From: Odoribacter sp. UBA944
Lineage (GTDB): Bacteria; Bacteroidota; Bacteroidia; Bacteroidales; Marinifilaceae
Direction of reading: 5' to 3'
DNA length: 64,000 nucleotides
NCBI GenBank assembly: GCA_002293375.1
Contig: DBDA01000003.1
Coordinates: forward strand, 9,956 to 73,955
The stretch's first letter is position 1. Each line of letters starts with the position of its first letter. The notes under the pieces were generated by a model. It did no database searches and was not told where the DNA came from. It saw nothing but the letters and a program-made list of their open reading frames with translations. Shown one piece after another: positions 51,133 through 61,500 of this stretch. A program made the position numbers and the translations under genes.

Positions 51133-52161
51133 ATGAGTATTCGTGGTTTCGGAAGCGATAATTTCTCCGGTGTCCTGCCGGAGGTTTTTAATGCCCTGAA
51201 AGAGGCTTCCTACGGGCACCAACCTTCTTACGGGAACGATATCTACACGGAAAGGGCAGTGGAAGCGTTCAGGAAGATTTTCGGAAACAAGGCCGAAGTT
51301 TTTTTTGTTTACAACGGCACCGGCGCCAACATTGTGGCCATCTCCCCCTTTATCCGCTCCTACAACGCTGTTATATGCGCGGAAACGGCGCACGTCCACA
51401 CCGACGAATGCGGGGCTATTCAGAAACAGACCGGTTGCAAGTTGCTGACTGTTCCCACTTTTGATGGAAAACTGACCGTGGGGTTGATCGAAAACCACAT
51501 GCACGGGTTCGGTGATCAGCACCACTCCCAACCGGCCCTGATCTCCCTGACCCAATGTACGGAGTTGGGAACGGTCTACACCCCTCAGGAAATCCGGGAG
51601 ATTTGCGACTATGCACACGCCAACGGCCTGTATGTGCATGTAGACGGCGCACGCTTGGCCAACGCCGTTGCTTTCCTGGGATGTGACCCGAAGGAGATTA
51701 CCGTGGATGCAGGGGTCGACGTGCTTAGCTTCGGCGGTACTAAAAACGGATTGATGTTCGGTGAGGCGGTGATTTTCTTTACTGCTCCCGCCGGCCAGGA
51801 GGTGAAGTACATCCGCAAACAGGCCATGCAACTCCACTCAAAATCCCGGTTTATCGCCGCCCAGTTCGCCGCCCTCCTGAAAAACGGCTTGTGGCTGCAA
51901 ACTGCTTCCCACGCGAATGCCATGGCCCGAAAGTTAGCAGTGGAAGCGGAGGCGATCCCAGGCGTGCGGATCACGCAGAAGGTAGAGGGGAACGAGGTTT
52001 TCGCCATCATTCCCCGGGACAGGATCGAAGCGTTGCAACAGGAGGTTTTCTTTTATGTATGGGACCACAACACGTCGGAAGCCCGGTGGGTATGCTCGTT
52101 CGATACAACGGAAAACGACATCGACGAATTTGTGGACCTGCTGCGGAAAGAGTTGCCGTAA
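51133..52161 (+). CDS. ltaE: Low-specificity L-threonine aldolase
   Basis: This 342-residue PLP enzyme of the beta-eliminating lyase/threonine-aldolase family splits threonine or allo-threonine to glycine and acetaldehyde. The PLP lysine is Lys204 in LSFGGTKNGLM. Other marks are YNGTGANIVAISP (about 60-72), a His/Asp-rich ETAHVHTDECGA loop and HVDGARLANA (about 169-178). The start is the ATG at 51133, 24 bp after a TAGATTTG box. It ends 17 bp before the MnmD start, so the two may be co-transcribed. Together with kbl it gives the cell two threonine-to-glycine routes. Confidence 0.94.
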   Translation: MSIRGFGSDNFSGVLPEVFNALKEASYGHQPSYGNDIYTERAVEAFRKIFGNKAEVFFVYNGTGANIVAISPFIRSYNAVICAETAHVHTDECGAIQKQTGCKLLTVPTFDGKLTVGLIENHMHGFGDQHHSQPALISLTQCTELGTVYTPQEIREICDYAHANGLYVHVDGARLANAVAFLGCDPKEITVDAGVDVLSFGGTKNGLMFGEAVIFFTAPAGQEVKYIRKQAMQLHSKSRFIAAQFAALLKNGLWLQTASHANAMARKLAVEAEAIPGVRITQKVEGNEVFAIIPRDRIEALQQEVFFYVWDHNTSEARWVCSFDTTENDIDEFVDLLRKELP

Positions 52162-52178
52162 CCCCTCTCCGGAAAGGC

Positions 52179-52847
52179 ATGGAAAGAAAATTGGTCTGCA
52201 CGGAAGACGGAAGCGCCACCCTCTATGTTCCGGAACTGAATGAACATTACCACTCCGTCCACGGGGCCGTGCAGGAGTCCCTCCATGTTTTTATCCGGGC
52301 CGGGGTGGAGTACAGCGGAAAAAAGGAGTTGCGGATAGTGGAAACGGGGTTCGGAACGGGGCTAAACGCCTACCTGACCTTGCTACATGCACACCGGAAC
52401 CACTTTTCCATCACTTACCACACTCTGGAAAAATACCCTTTATCGCTAGAAGAAACCCGGCTTTTGAACTATACGGAACATACCGCCGAACCGGAGGGCC
52501 TGTGCGGCGTTTTCCGCAAACTGCACGAATCGCCCTGGGAAACCGGGGTACGCCTGACACCCGGTTTTTTGCTGCACAAGCACCAAATTGATTTCCGGGA
52601 GTTCTGTTTTACCGAACAGTTTGACGTCGTCTTTTTCGATGCCTTTAGTCCCGAAGTACAACCCGATCTCTGGAACGCAATCGTATTTGAAAAATACCTC
52701 CGGGCCCTTGTGCCCGGAGGTATTCTGGTGACGTATTGTGTGAAAGGAACGGTAAAACAGGCACTCCGAAGCGTGGGGTTTACCGTGAAACGGCTCCCCG
52801 GCCCGCCGGGTAAGCGGGAGATGCTCCGGGCGGTCAAACCTGTTTAA
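52179..52847 (+). CDS. mnmD: tRNA 5-aminomethyl-2-thiouridine methyltransferase domain protein (MnmD)
   Basis: This is a 222-residue protein from the ATG at 52179, 17 bp after ltaE; the longer in-frame reading upstream overlaps ltaE and is not conserved in character. It is a Rossmann methyltransferase with SAM motif IVETGFGTGLNAYLTLL (about 50-66) and VVFFDAFSPEVQPDLWN (about 150-166), diagnostic of the MnmC2/MnmD family. It carries no fused MnmC1 oxidase. It finishes mnm5s2U34 in tRNA. It is convergent with the nitroreductase gene, with a 1-bp gap. Confidence 0.93.
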   Translation: MERKLVCTEDGSATLYVPELNEHYHSVHGAVQESLHVFIRAGVEYSGKKELRIVETGFGTGLNAYLTLLHAHRNHFSITYHTLEKYPLSLEETRLLNYTEHTAEPEGLCGVFRKLHESPWETGVRLTPGFLLHKHQIDFREFCFTEQFDVVFFDAFSPEVQPDLWNAIVFEKYLRALVPGGILVTYCVKGTVKQALRSVGFTVKRLPGPPGKREMLRAVKPV

Positions 52848-52848
52848 C

Positions 52849-53445
52849 TTACCATTGGTTTGTGTGGACTTTGCTTTCGTCCCATTTGTCTTTCGGATTG
52901 TGCGGCATAGCCGGGTAACCGATTGGAATGACACAGAGGGATTTCACGGCTTCCGGCAACGGAATGTGTTTGTTTACCACCGCCATGCGATCTTCGTAGG
53001 GATAGGTAGCTGTCCATACGGCCCCCAACCCGAGGGCCTCCGCCGCCAGCAACACATTCTGAGTAGCTGCCGAACAATCCAGGTACCAGTAGCTCGATTT
53101 CTCGCTGTCACCGCATACGATGATGGCCATTGGGGCATGTTCCAGCATCTTGGCATACGGCAAACCCGCCGCCAGGGAGTCCAGTTTCGCCCGGTCGGTC
53201 ACGACGATGAATTCCCAGGGACGGATATCCTTGCCGCTGGGCGCAGACATGCCGGCGCGCAGCATGGTATCTATTTTCCCCTGCTCGACCGGTCGATCCG
53301 AGAACTTCCGTACACTTGTACGGGAGAAGATGTTTTCGATAGCGTCTTTTGTCCGGGCCTTGCCGGTTTCGGGACTGTTGTTGCAACACGATGATGCCAT
53401 AATTCCTGTGATTAAAAATAACACAACATAAAAATACCTCTTCAT
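52849..53445 (-). CDS. Nitroreductase-family flavoprotein with lipoprotein signal peptide
   Basis: This 198-residue protein starts MKRYFYVVLFLITGIMASSC (lipobox MASSC, Cys20), followed by a 170-residue nitroreductase fold. The FMN contacts are visible: RTSVRKFSDRP (about 42-52), the SAPSGKDIRPWEFIVV turn (about 68-83), and GLGAVWTATYP (about 140-150). Family members are normally cytoplasmic NAD(P)H flavoenzymes. The signal peptide implies export, where NAD(P)H is absent, so the electron donor would have to differ. It is the last gene of the parE-parC-aroK operon and lies 10 bp behind aroK. Confidence 0.9.
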   Translation of the reverse strand: MKRYFYVVLFLITGIMASSCCNNSPETGKARTKDAIENIFSRTSVRKFSDRPVEQGKIDTMLRAGMSAPSGKDIRPWEFIVVTDRAKLDSLAAGLPYAKMLEHAPMAIIVCGDSEKSSYWYLDCSAATQNVLLAAEALGLGAVWTATYPYEDRMAVVNKHIPLPEAVKSLCVIPIGYPAMPHNPKDKWDESKVHTNQW

Positions 53446-53455
53446 ATACTCTTTT

Positions 53456-53941
53456 TTAAAAATTAGGTTTCATCTCTTCCGATTCCCGGATCTCCTCTTT
53501 GGCCAACCGGTAAAAAGGCATTCGTTCTTCCAGATGCTTGCGCACAAAAGGGAGTATCTCTTCGTCTTTCAATCCGCTGACAAGCGGCCTTTTTGATTTT
53601 CCGCGGATTAACCGCTCCGAAAGGAGCATGGGATCGGTATTGATAAAGATGGTGTGCCCCTGCGCGTTCATGTATTCCATGTTATCGTTGAAGCAGGGAG
53701 TCCCTCCACCCAAAGCAAGGACAAAATGGTTGTAGAGTTCACAGACTTCCCGCAAATAACGGCTCTCCAGCGTGCGAAATCCCTTCTCCCCTTTCTCGGC
53801 AAAAAGCCGGGAGATCGAACTTCTCTCCCGCTCCACAATGTAGGCATCCAGGTCGATAAAGCGGAGCCCCAACTCCTGGGACATCTCCCGCCCGCGGCGT
53901 GTTTTTCCGCATCCCATATAACCGACCAGAAAATAGTTCAT
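53456..53941 (-). CDS. aroK: Shikimate kinase
   Basis: This 161-residue P-loop kinase phosphorylates shikimate in aromatic amino-acid biosynthesis. The P-loop is GYMGCGKTRRGRE (7-19), with Arg-Arg following the usual Thr/Ser. Then come the shikimate-binding FIDLDAYIVE (about 28-37), the glycine-rich LALGGGTP (about 75-82), and the lid arginine in GKSKRPL (about 114-120). It lies 12 bp after parC and 10 bp before the nitroreductase gene in one operon. Confidence 0.95.
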   Translation of the reverse strand: MNYFLVGYMGCGKTRRGREMSQELGLRFIDLDAYIVERERSSISRLFAEKGEKGFRTLESRYLREVCELYNHFVLALGGGTPCFNDNMEYMNAQGHTIFINTDPMLLSERLIRGKSKRPLVSGLKDEEILPFVRKHLEERMPFYRLAKEEIRESEEMKPNF

Positions 53942-53953
53942 GCTGTTCTACCG

Positions 53954-56572
53954 TTACTCAAAATTCAAAGTTAGTTCTTCCCCTTCGGCCAATTCCGAAG
54001 GATTGGTGATCTCAAACTCCACATCGGGCAAAACGACCTCCTCCGGTTCCGTTTCCGCGGCCAATGGTTCGATTTCTCGAATCTCTTTTACCTCAAAAGT
54101 GGTGATGCGCTTGCCTCGGGCCTTATACGATTTCTCTCCAATAAATACCTCTGCTTCAATGATCTCTGTAGGTCTGTTCTTGCTCTTTCCATCGAATACG
54201 ATTTCAAAACGCGGACGCCGTTCTCCACTCAGGGCCACCAACCGGGAACCTTCCGTCTCCCCGATAAGCGAGAGAACTTTGGCCGTTTTTTCAAACACAA
54301 AACGTTTCAGGTAGTAAAATCCTTGTTCCGCATCGAAAAAGAGTGCTGACCACACCTTTTTTTCGTCGAATTTCTCAAAAACCAAATAGCCGTCGTCGTA
54401 GTGATTGCCAAGGTCGAAATCGGAGGTATAGAAGGTCCCGTTCCTGTTCACCACCAGGATGTGCTCTTCGCCCTGGAACTCTCCCAGGTATTTTCCCCGG
54501 TTGTCCGTATTCAGGCGCAATACATCCTCGTCGAACCAGATCTTCCGCCCGCCCAGCGTAGATACCCCTTTCTGCACCACGCTGATTTTGTGGACGTCGG
54601 TTTTCGCCAGCAGGTTCCCCTGCGAATCCCGCCCTTTGATGGCCAAAGCGGCAAAATCATATTCGAACACCAATTTTTTCAGTGCAGGTTTGGGCTTCAG
54701 GCAGACCTTGATCACCTCCGCCTCCCCGTTCGGATTGGCGGAAAAATAGAGCACTTTGGAGCCGGAGGTTCCTTTGGTGAGGTCATACACTTTGTCCCGG
54801 ATCACCATGGTAACGTTGAAACGCTTCACGTAGTTCACTCCGTAACGCCCATCGCGGTAAGCTACGTTGTAAATGGTGCGCTTGTCGTTCTTTTTGAATA
54901 TATTGAGGTAAAGGAGGTCTTTTCCGACAAAGATCTTGTCGGCCACTTTCGTAATGTAATAGGTACCGTCTTTCTTGAAAATGATCACCTCGTCCATGTC
55001 CGAACACTCGCAGACAAATTCGTCTTTCTTCAGGCCGGTCCCGATAAATCCCTCTTCCCGGTTGATGTAAAGCTTTTCGTTGGCGATGACCACCTTGGCC
55101 GCCTCGATGTTCTCAAAGTTGCGAAGCTCCGTTTTGCGTTCTCGCCCTTTGCTGTATTTGGCTTTGATCCGCTGGTAGAATGCAATGGAATAGGGGATGA
55201 TGTGCGCAATGTCGTTTTTGATCCGGGCGATCTCCTCTTCCAAGCTCCGCAACAGGCGGTCCGCTTCGTCGGAGTTGAAGCGCAGGATGCGTTTCATGCG
55301 GATCTCCAGCAAGCGCTTGATGTCGTCGTCCGTGATGGGGCGGAGCAACTTGGGTTGGAACGGCTTCAGGCGTTTGTGTACGTGGACGATCACGGCTTCC
55401 ATGTCGGCCCCCTCTTCAAACTCCTTGTCTTTGTATATCCGTTCTTCGATGAAGATCTTCTCCAAAGAAGCAAAGTGCCACTCTTCCGACAATTCGGCCA
55501 ATGCGATCTCCAGTTCCAGTTTCAGCAGAGCGACCGCATCATCGGCCGACCGCCGCAGGATGTCGGAGACCGGCATAAAGACCGGTTTGTCGTTCTCGAT
55601 GACGCAAGAGTTGGGGGAGATCGACAATTCGCAATCCGTAAAGGCGTAGAGTGCGTCGATGGTTTTATCGGACGACACGCCTGGCGCCAGATGGATCAGG
55701 ATCTCCACATCCCGGGCCGTATTGTCGTCGATCTTCTTGATCTTGATCTTTCCCTTGTCATTGGCTTTGATGATGCTTTCGATCAGCGAAGAGGTTGTGC
55801 GCCCGAAAGGGATCTCTGTGATCCGGAGCATCTTGTTGCTGCTGTCCTTCTCAATCCGGGCGCGCACCCGGATATTGCCTCCGCGAAGTCCGTCGTTGTA
55901 CCGGGCGACGTCGACCATCCCACCCGTCGGGAAATCGGGATAGAGCACAAACTCTTCGCCTTTCAGGTGGGCGATGCAGGCGTCGATCAACTCCACAAAG
56001 TTGTGGGGAAGAATTTTAGAGGCCAGCCCTACGGCGATCCCCTCCACGCCCTGCGCCAGCAAGAGGGGGAATTTGACCGGCAGCGTGACCGGTTCCCGGT
56101 TCCGTCCATCGTAAGAGAGTTTCCAGTTGGTGGTTTTGGGATTGAAGACCACATCCAGGGCGAACTTGGAAAGGCGGGCTTCGATGTACCGGGGGGCGGC
56201 GGCGGAGTCCCCTGTCAAAATGTTCCCCCAATTCCCCTGGCAATCCACCAGCAGCTCTTTCTGTCCCAACTGCACCAAAGCATCCCCGATGGAGGCGTCT
56301 CCGTGGGGGTGGTACTTCATGGTGTTCCCGATGATGTTGGCCACCTTATTGTAGCGCCCGTCGTCCATCTCCTTCATGGAGTGCAGGATCCGGCGCTGGA
56401 CCGGTTTCAGGCCGTCGTCCACGTAAGGCACCGCCCTCTCTAAGATCACGTAGGAGGCGTAATCCAGAAACCACTTCTGGTACATCCCCGACAAGTGCTG
56501 TATGGAGCGGATACGCCCGTCCTCCGCCTCTTCCGCTTCCGGACGTTCGTCGTCTGTTCTCTCTTCCGTCAT
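53954..56572 (-). CDS. parC: DNA topoisomerase IV subunit A
   Basis: This 872-residue subunit cuts and rejoins DNA to decatenate daughter chromosomes. The active-site tyrosine is Tyr129 in AAPRYIEARLSKF, with the preceding GDASIGDALVQLGQ and WGNILTGD. The C-terminal region is the phylum form with blades such as KGVSTLGGRKIWFD rather than the canonical gyrase box, which favours ParC over GyrA. It lies 15 bp behind parE, confirming the topo IV pair. A Glu/Asp-rich tail closes it. Confidence 0.95.
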   Translation of the reverse strand: MTEERTDDERPEAEEAEDGRIRSIQHLSGMYQKWFLDYASYVILERAVPYVDDGLKPVQRRILHSMKEMDDGRYNKVANIIGNTMKYHPHGDASIGDALVQLGQKELLVDCQGNWGNILTGDSAAAPRYIEARLSKFALDVVFNPKTTNWKLSYDGRNREPVTLPVKFPLLLAQGVEGIAVGLASKILPHNFVELIDACIAHLKGEEFVLYPDFPTGGMVDVARYNDGLRGGNIRVRARIEKDSSNKMLRITEIPFGRTTSSLIESIIKANDKGKIKIKKIDDNTARDVEILIHLAPGVSSDKTIDALYAFTDCELSISPNSCVIENDKPVFMPVSDILRRSADDAVALLKLELEIALAELSEEWHFASLEKIFIEERIYKDKEFEEGADMEAVIVHVHKRLKPFQPKLLRPITDDDIKRLLEIRMKRILRFNSDEADRLLRSLEEEIARIKNDIAHIIPYSIAFYQRIKAKYSKGRERKTELRNFENIEAAKVVIANEKLYINREEGFIGTGLKKDEFVCECSDMDEVIIFKKDGTYYITKVADKIFVGKDLLYLNIFKKNDKRTIYNVAYRDGRYGVNYVKRFNVTMVIRDKVYDLTKGTSGSKVLYFSANPNGEAEVIKVCLKPKPALKKLVFEYDFAALAIKGRDSQGNLLAKTDVHKISVVQKGVSTLGGRKIWFDEDVLRLNTDNRGKYLGEFQGEEHILVVNRNGTFYTSDFDLGNHYDDGYLVFEKFDEKKVWSALFFDAEQGFYYLKRFVFEKTAKVLSLIGETEGSRLVALSGERRPRFEIVFDGKSKNRPTEIIEAEVFIGEKSYKARGKRITTFEVKEIREIEPLAAETEPEEVVLPDVEFEITNPSELAEGEELTLNFE

Positions 56573-56587
56573 GCCCTCTGTTTGGAT

Positions 56588-58423
56588 TTAATTCACTTCG
56601 TCTTTTTCGACGTATAGATTTTCAATAATAAACTCTTGCCGGTCAGGCGTGTTCTTGCCCATGTAGTACTCCAGCACCTGTTCGATGGTATCCCCTTTGG
56701 TCAACCGGACCGGTTCCAAGCGAATGTCTTTGCCGATAAAGTGCTGGAATTCGTCCGGCGAGATCTCTCCCAATCCCTTGAAGCGAGTGATCTCCGGCTT
56801 GGGTCCCAATTTCCGGATGGCGTTTTCCCGCTCCGTTTCGGTGTAGCAGTAGCGGGTTTCCTTTTTGTTCCGCACCCGGAACAACGGTGTTTGCAGGATG
56901 TATACATGCCCCGCCCGCACCAGATCGGGGAAGAATTGCAGGAAAAAGGTGAGCAGCAACAGCCGGATGTGCATGCCGTCCACATCCGCATCGGTCGCCA
57001 CAATCACGTTGTTGTAGCGGAGGTCTTCCAAGCCGTTTTCAATGTTCAGGGCGGCCTGCAACAGGTTAAACTCTTCGTTTTCGTACACCACCTTCTTGGT
57101 CAGGCCATACGAATTAAGCGGCTTTCCCCGCAAGCTGAACACCGCCTGCGTATTGACATTCCGGGATTTGGTGATGGAACCGCTGGCGGAATCCCCCTCC
57201 GTGATAAAGATGGACGATTCGGTTTTGTGTTCGTGGTTGCTGTTGAAGTGCACCCGGCAGTCGCGCAGTTTGCGGTTGTGCAGGCTGACCTGTTTGGCCC
57301 GCTCCCGAGCAATCTTCTGGATCCCGGACATGGCCTTCCGCTCCTTCTCCGTTTCGATGATCTTCCGCAACAGCAACTCCGCCGTGTCCGGGTTCCGGTG
57401 CAGGTAGTTGTCCAGCTCTTTGGAGATAAAATCGGAGATAAAGTTCCGCACCGTCGGGCCGTCGGGAGCAATGTCCTTCGACCCTAATTTGGTCTTGGTC
57501 TGCGACTCGAACACCGGCTCCTGCACCTTGATGCTGATAGCGCCGATGACGGAGGCGCGGATATCGGCCATGTCGAAATCTTTTTTGTAAAAATCCCGGA
57601 TCGTTTTGGCGATGGCTTCCCGGAAAGCGGCTAAGTGCGTCCCTCCCTGGGTGGTGTGCTGCCCGTTCACAAAGGAGTAGTACTCCTCCCCATATTGGCG
57701 CCCGTGGGTCATGGCCATCTCGATGTCATCCCCCTTCAGGTGGATGATGGGATAGAGCCCCTCCCCGTTCATGTTTTCCGTCAACAGATCGTAAAGGCCG
57801 TGTTTGGAGTTGTATTTGTGCCCGTTGAAGAGAATGGTCAGGCCGGTGTTCAGGAAGACGTAGTTCTTGACCATCGCTTCCAGGTAGTCCGATATGTAGT
57901 GGTAATTGCCGAAGATCTCCTTATCGGCTAAAAACGTGACCTTTGTCCCGTTGGGTTCTTTGGTCGGTTCAACCGCCCGCTCCTCTGTGATCTTTGCCCG
58001 ACTGTAAGCGACGTATTTGGTTTCGCCGTCCCGGAAGGATTGTATCTCGAAAAACTCGGAAAGCGCGTTGACGGCTTTGATCCCGACCCCGTTCAGGCCA
58101 ACCGACTTTTTAAAGGCTTCCGAATCGTATTTCGCACCGGTATTCATTTTGGAAGAGGCGTCGACTAACTTGCCGAGCGGAATCCCACGCCCGTAGTCCC
58201 GCACCGTCACTCTCCGCTCCTCCACCGTGATCACGATCTCCGTGCCGCACCCCATGGCAAATTCGTCTATGGAGTTGTCCACCACCTCTTTGATCAAAAT
58301 GTAGATCCCATCGTCCGCCGCCGATCCGTCCCCCAATTTTCCGATGTACATACCGGGCCGCAGCCGGATGTGCTCCTGCCAATCTAATGTTTTAATGGAA
58401 TCTTCCGAGTAATTTACAGGCAT
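56588..58423 (-). CDS. parE: DNA topoisomerase IV subunit B
   Basis: This 611-residue ATPase subunit of topo IV has the GHKL ATP site EVVDNSIDEFAMG (about 46-58), RLRPGMYIG, and GRGIPLGK. The TOPRIM domain has FITEGDSASGS (about 400-410) and NVIVATDADVDGMHIRLLLL (about 480-499). It begins the parE-parC-aroK-nitroreductase operon. Confidence 0.96.
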   Translation of the reverse strand: MPVNYSEDSIKTLDWQEHIRLRPGMYIGKLGDGSAADDGIYILIKEVVDNSIDEFAMGCGTEIVITVEERRVTVRDYGRGIPLGKLVDASSKMNTGAKYDSEAFKKSVGLNGVGIKAVNALSEFFEIQSFRDGETKYVAYSRAKITEERAVEPTKEPNGTKVTFLADKEIFGNYHYISDYLEAMVKNYVFLNTGLTILFNGHKYNSKHGLYDLLTENMNGEGLYPIIHLKGDDIEMAMTHGRQYGEEYYSFVNGQHTTQGGTHLAAFREAIAKTIRDFYKKDFDMADIRASVIGAISIKVQEPVFESQTKTKLGSKDIAPDGPTVRNFISDFISKELDNYLHRNPDTAELLLRKIIETEKERKAMSGIQKIARERAKQVSLHNRKLRDCRVHFNSNHEHKTESSIFITEGDSASGSITKSRNVNTQAVFSLRGKPLNSYGLTKKVVYENEEFNLLQAALNIENGLEDLRYNNVIVATDADVDGMHIRLLLLTFFLQFFPDLVRAGHVYILQTPLFRVRNKKETRYCYTETERENAIRKLGPKPEITRFKGLGEISPDEFQHFIGKDIRLEPVRLTKGDTIEQVLEYYMGKNTPDRQEFIIENLYVEKDEVN

Positions 58424-58494
58424 AGTACGAAGTTTTGCACGAAATTAGGTATTTTCAACCGAATTTTCCCGTACACACCGTTAAAAAAGAAAGA

Positions 58495-58517
58495 AAAAAC
58501 ACCTCAAGCGTGTTTTT
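58495..58517 (-). terminator. Terminator of the SUMF1/glycine-rich protein gene
   Basis: On the minus strand AAAAACAC (58517-58510) pairs with GTGTTTTT (58502-58495) over a 7-base loop. A T-run follows, 25 bp after the stop codon. Confidence 0.85.
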
Positions 58518-58541
58518 ACCGGAGGGGTGAAACCTCTCCGA

Positions 58542-61500
58542 TCACTGCACGGTGATGGTAATAGCACCGTGGCTGGCCCGGACGCCATTTGACATGGAAG
58601 CATTCCGAAATACAATACCGCTGGAATGGGTCACACATCCGTTCATACCGGACACATAACCCGAACCGCCACCACCGCCACCACCGTTCCGGGGTGCGCC
58701 ATATCCGCCATAGTACCCGCCGCCGCCACCACCACCACCGTGATACCCGCTTCCACCATAAGCTCCGGCACTACCGCTGCCCAAAGAGGCTCCACCTGTT
58801 TGCGACCCGCCACCACCACCGGCTCCGCCGCCATTAATCCCTCCACCAGACCCACCCGCACTGGTCCAACCACCACCGCCACCACCGCCGGCAACCATAA
58901 TCCGGTTGGCTAAATTTCCATCTAAACGGATATCCGTTGCTCCGCCGCCACCGCCGGAGGCGTCATTATCAGAATCTCCACCACCGGAGGCTCCGCCATT
59001 CCAGCCTCCCGCTCCACCTGCAGTATTAGACGGATTGCCTGCCGCTCCTCCAACATAGAGATAAAAAATCCGGGAAGCTGAAAAGGTTATCTCTCCGTTG
59101 GCATATCCACCGTTTCCGTAATACTGAAGTGCACCGTCCGCACGGGCGGGAGAACCACAAGCCCCCCAACATTCCATTTTATAAGTACCCGGTAGTAAAG
59201 TAATGGATTGTGCCGCTCCGGCATATCCCCAAGACCTGTTGCTTTCCTTGATCACTTTGGTGTATATCCGGTCCGGAACAGCGGCGCAAACAGCCGTTAC
59301 CGTTATGGATGAGCATATGGTCCCGGTCAGGCCGGCCAGCACGCCTGTCCCTTCTCCAATCGTCAGCGTCCCTTTATCACTATCAACTATTTGCCAGATC
59401 TGCCGATCCTGCCCTCCCCACAATCTGGGAACTGTGTAGGTATTTGTACCGGCATAGGTAAACGATTCCTGCGCCGCAGTAAAAGGATCGGTGGTGTGGC
59501 GCAGTGCGTTGACTCTTAGATTCCTCTTAAATTCACAACGTTCCGTTGACTTTATTTTTACCTGGATGGTGTAGCCCCCGCTGGGAAAATCTTCCTCCTG
59601 TGATTTAAAATCATCGGTCTTTAAATCGTAATGACTGGAAGTCGCCGTCGTAGAAGTCGGAACCAGAATCTTTCCGTTTTCCAAACACCCCCACTCGAAA
59701 CTCGAAGGGAGAACCGTTGTTACCGAAAAACCCGGAGAGACCATACAGGGACGCAAATCATCTGTTAAACGGTCAAAGGCAATCCCGCCTCTTACCACAA
59801 CCAAACCGACAACCCCGCTCTCTCCGTATCCGTCCGGGAAGGAGACCACCCGTTTGTAGTAAACCGTCCGGCGGCTATTCTCCGCCATCCCTTCTGTCAG
59901 ATCTTTTAAAATAAGTGTATGATCCCCCTCTTTATCCAAACTTTTCCAATTTGTGTTATCGGCACTGGTATACCAGGTATATACACACGGCACGCCCTCC
60001 TTGCCGGCCACATCGCCCGTTATGTGGTAGAAGCTGTTTGCACATACCGTATCGTATACAATGGAACTGCCTGAAATACGACCGTTCTCCAGCACAATCT
60101 CTGCCGAAACTGTCTTCTGCACCCCACTGTATCCAAGCCGGAAACCCACCTCTGCCCTGCGATCGTCCAGATCCGTAAAGTACCTATCCATTTTGCTGCG
60201 ATCGCTCAGGCGGAGTTCTTCTGTTCCCTCCGAATCGAAACTGCCGCCCCGCACCCCGAAGGCTTCCGGATCCAAGGGCCACTGTTTTATGTCGACATCA
60301 CAATCTCCGATCTGGTCCAAATATCCGTTGCCGTGAATGGAATCCGTCAACTGAAGCCCCAATGCCGACGTATTGTAATAAATTTCCGCCAGGTTCCCGC
60401 TCAGATCCTCCACGCCCCAGAAGCTGACCCCGGCCGAACCTCCGGAAGCACTGTTTTTGAGAAAAGAACCGGCACGGACAGGTCCTTCAAGAACATTCAA
60501 TGCATTGACATTCCCGGTACTAAAATGTTCCGCTTCCGTCGCGGCCGCCGTCAAGCCGCTTCCGGCCACGGCTTCCGCTGTTCCCCAAGCGTACTCTCCA
60601 TCGCTCCAAGCAGGCCAGGGAGCGCGTCCCGCTTTTTCATATTCCAATTCGCTGAGCGGACGCAGACCGGTCCAATCCGCATAAGCCAACATATCTCTTA
60701 TGCTCAAATAATTGCAGGCGACCGTGTGTCCTCCGCCGGCCGCTCCGGGCAACTCCCCAGCATTTAAATTACAGGCAAACTCAAAAGCAAGGCGATCTCT
60801 ACCGGGCTTAGCCTGTAAAACGATCCCGTTCCGGAAGGAAGGAACCGTCCGGTCCGGTCCAAACACATACTCTCCTTCCCGAACTCCGTCCAGAATGCCG
60901 CCGATGGTCCGGGTATACTGCGCCGTATAACTCTGTTTGTTCAGGAAAGAGACGTACTGCTCCTGGGTAACCTCGTATTTCATGGTAAAAAAACCATCGT
61001 ACCCGGAAGGATATGTTGGCGGCAACAGGTGGTTTTTATTGATCAATACCCCTTCCGCCTGTTCCGGATGCAACTCTTCTTCTGTCATGGCAACATTGGC
61101 AATACGGACATCTGTGTAGAACGGAGTTCTTTCGGGAGAGATAGACGGTATGTTGATCCGGTAATACTGGTAAGCGCCGGGAGAAGTGACCCGGATGGCG
61201 TGCTGCACCGGATAGGAGACCCGGCTACGGCTCCATTCGCTGCCATCCCCTTCCCACAGGGTGACCCAAGCAGGAGCATCCGGGGAAGAGCCCTGCAAAG
61301 TCCACTGTCCGCCGGGAACGGCGTCCGTTCCCCAGAGCGAAGAGATCCCGAAGTAACGAATCGTTTTCTTCGCTTTGAAATCGACCTGCCACCAAGAGGG
61401 GGTCGGCGCTCCATACCAACTGTTCGAAGTATTCAGGGAGTTGTCTCTCCGATCTGCCGGCGCTGGCACCGCAGTTCCTGCGGAGGCGGTATAGGCGTAA

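Noticed and set aside
54401..56443. A 680-residue open frame antisense to parC
   Set aside because: It has no recognisable domain, its composition mirrors the codon bias of parC, and parC is a clear gene with all its motifs.
58640..59110. Dense GGN/CCN repeats that look like a tandem-repeat or CRISPR-like array
   Set aside because: They are the coding region of a glycine-rich domain in frame with the rest of the protein, with no regular spacer-repeat period.
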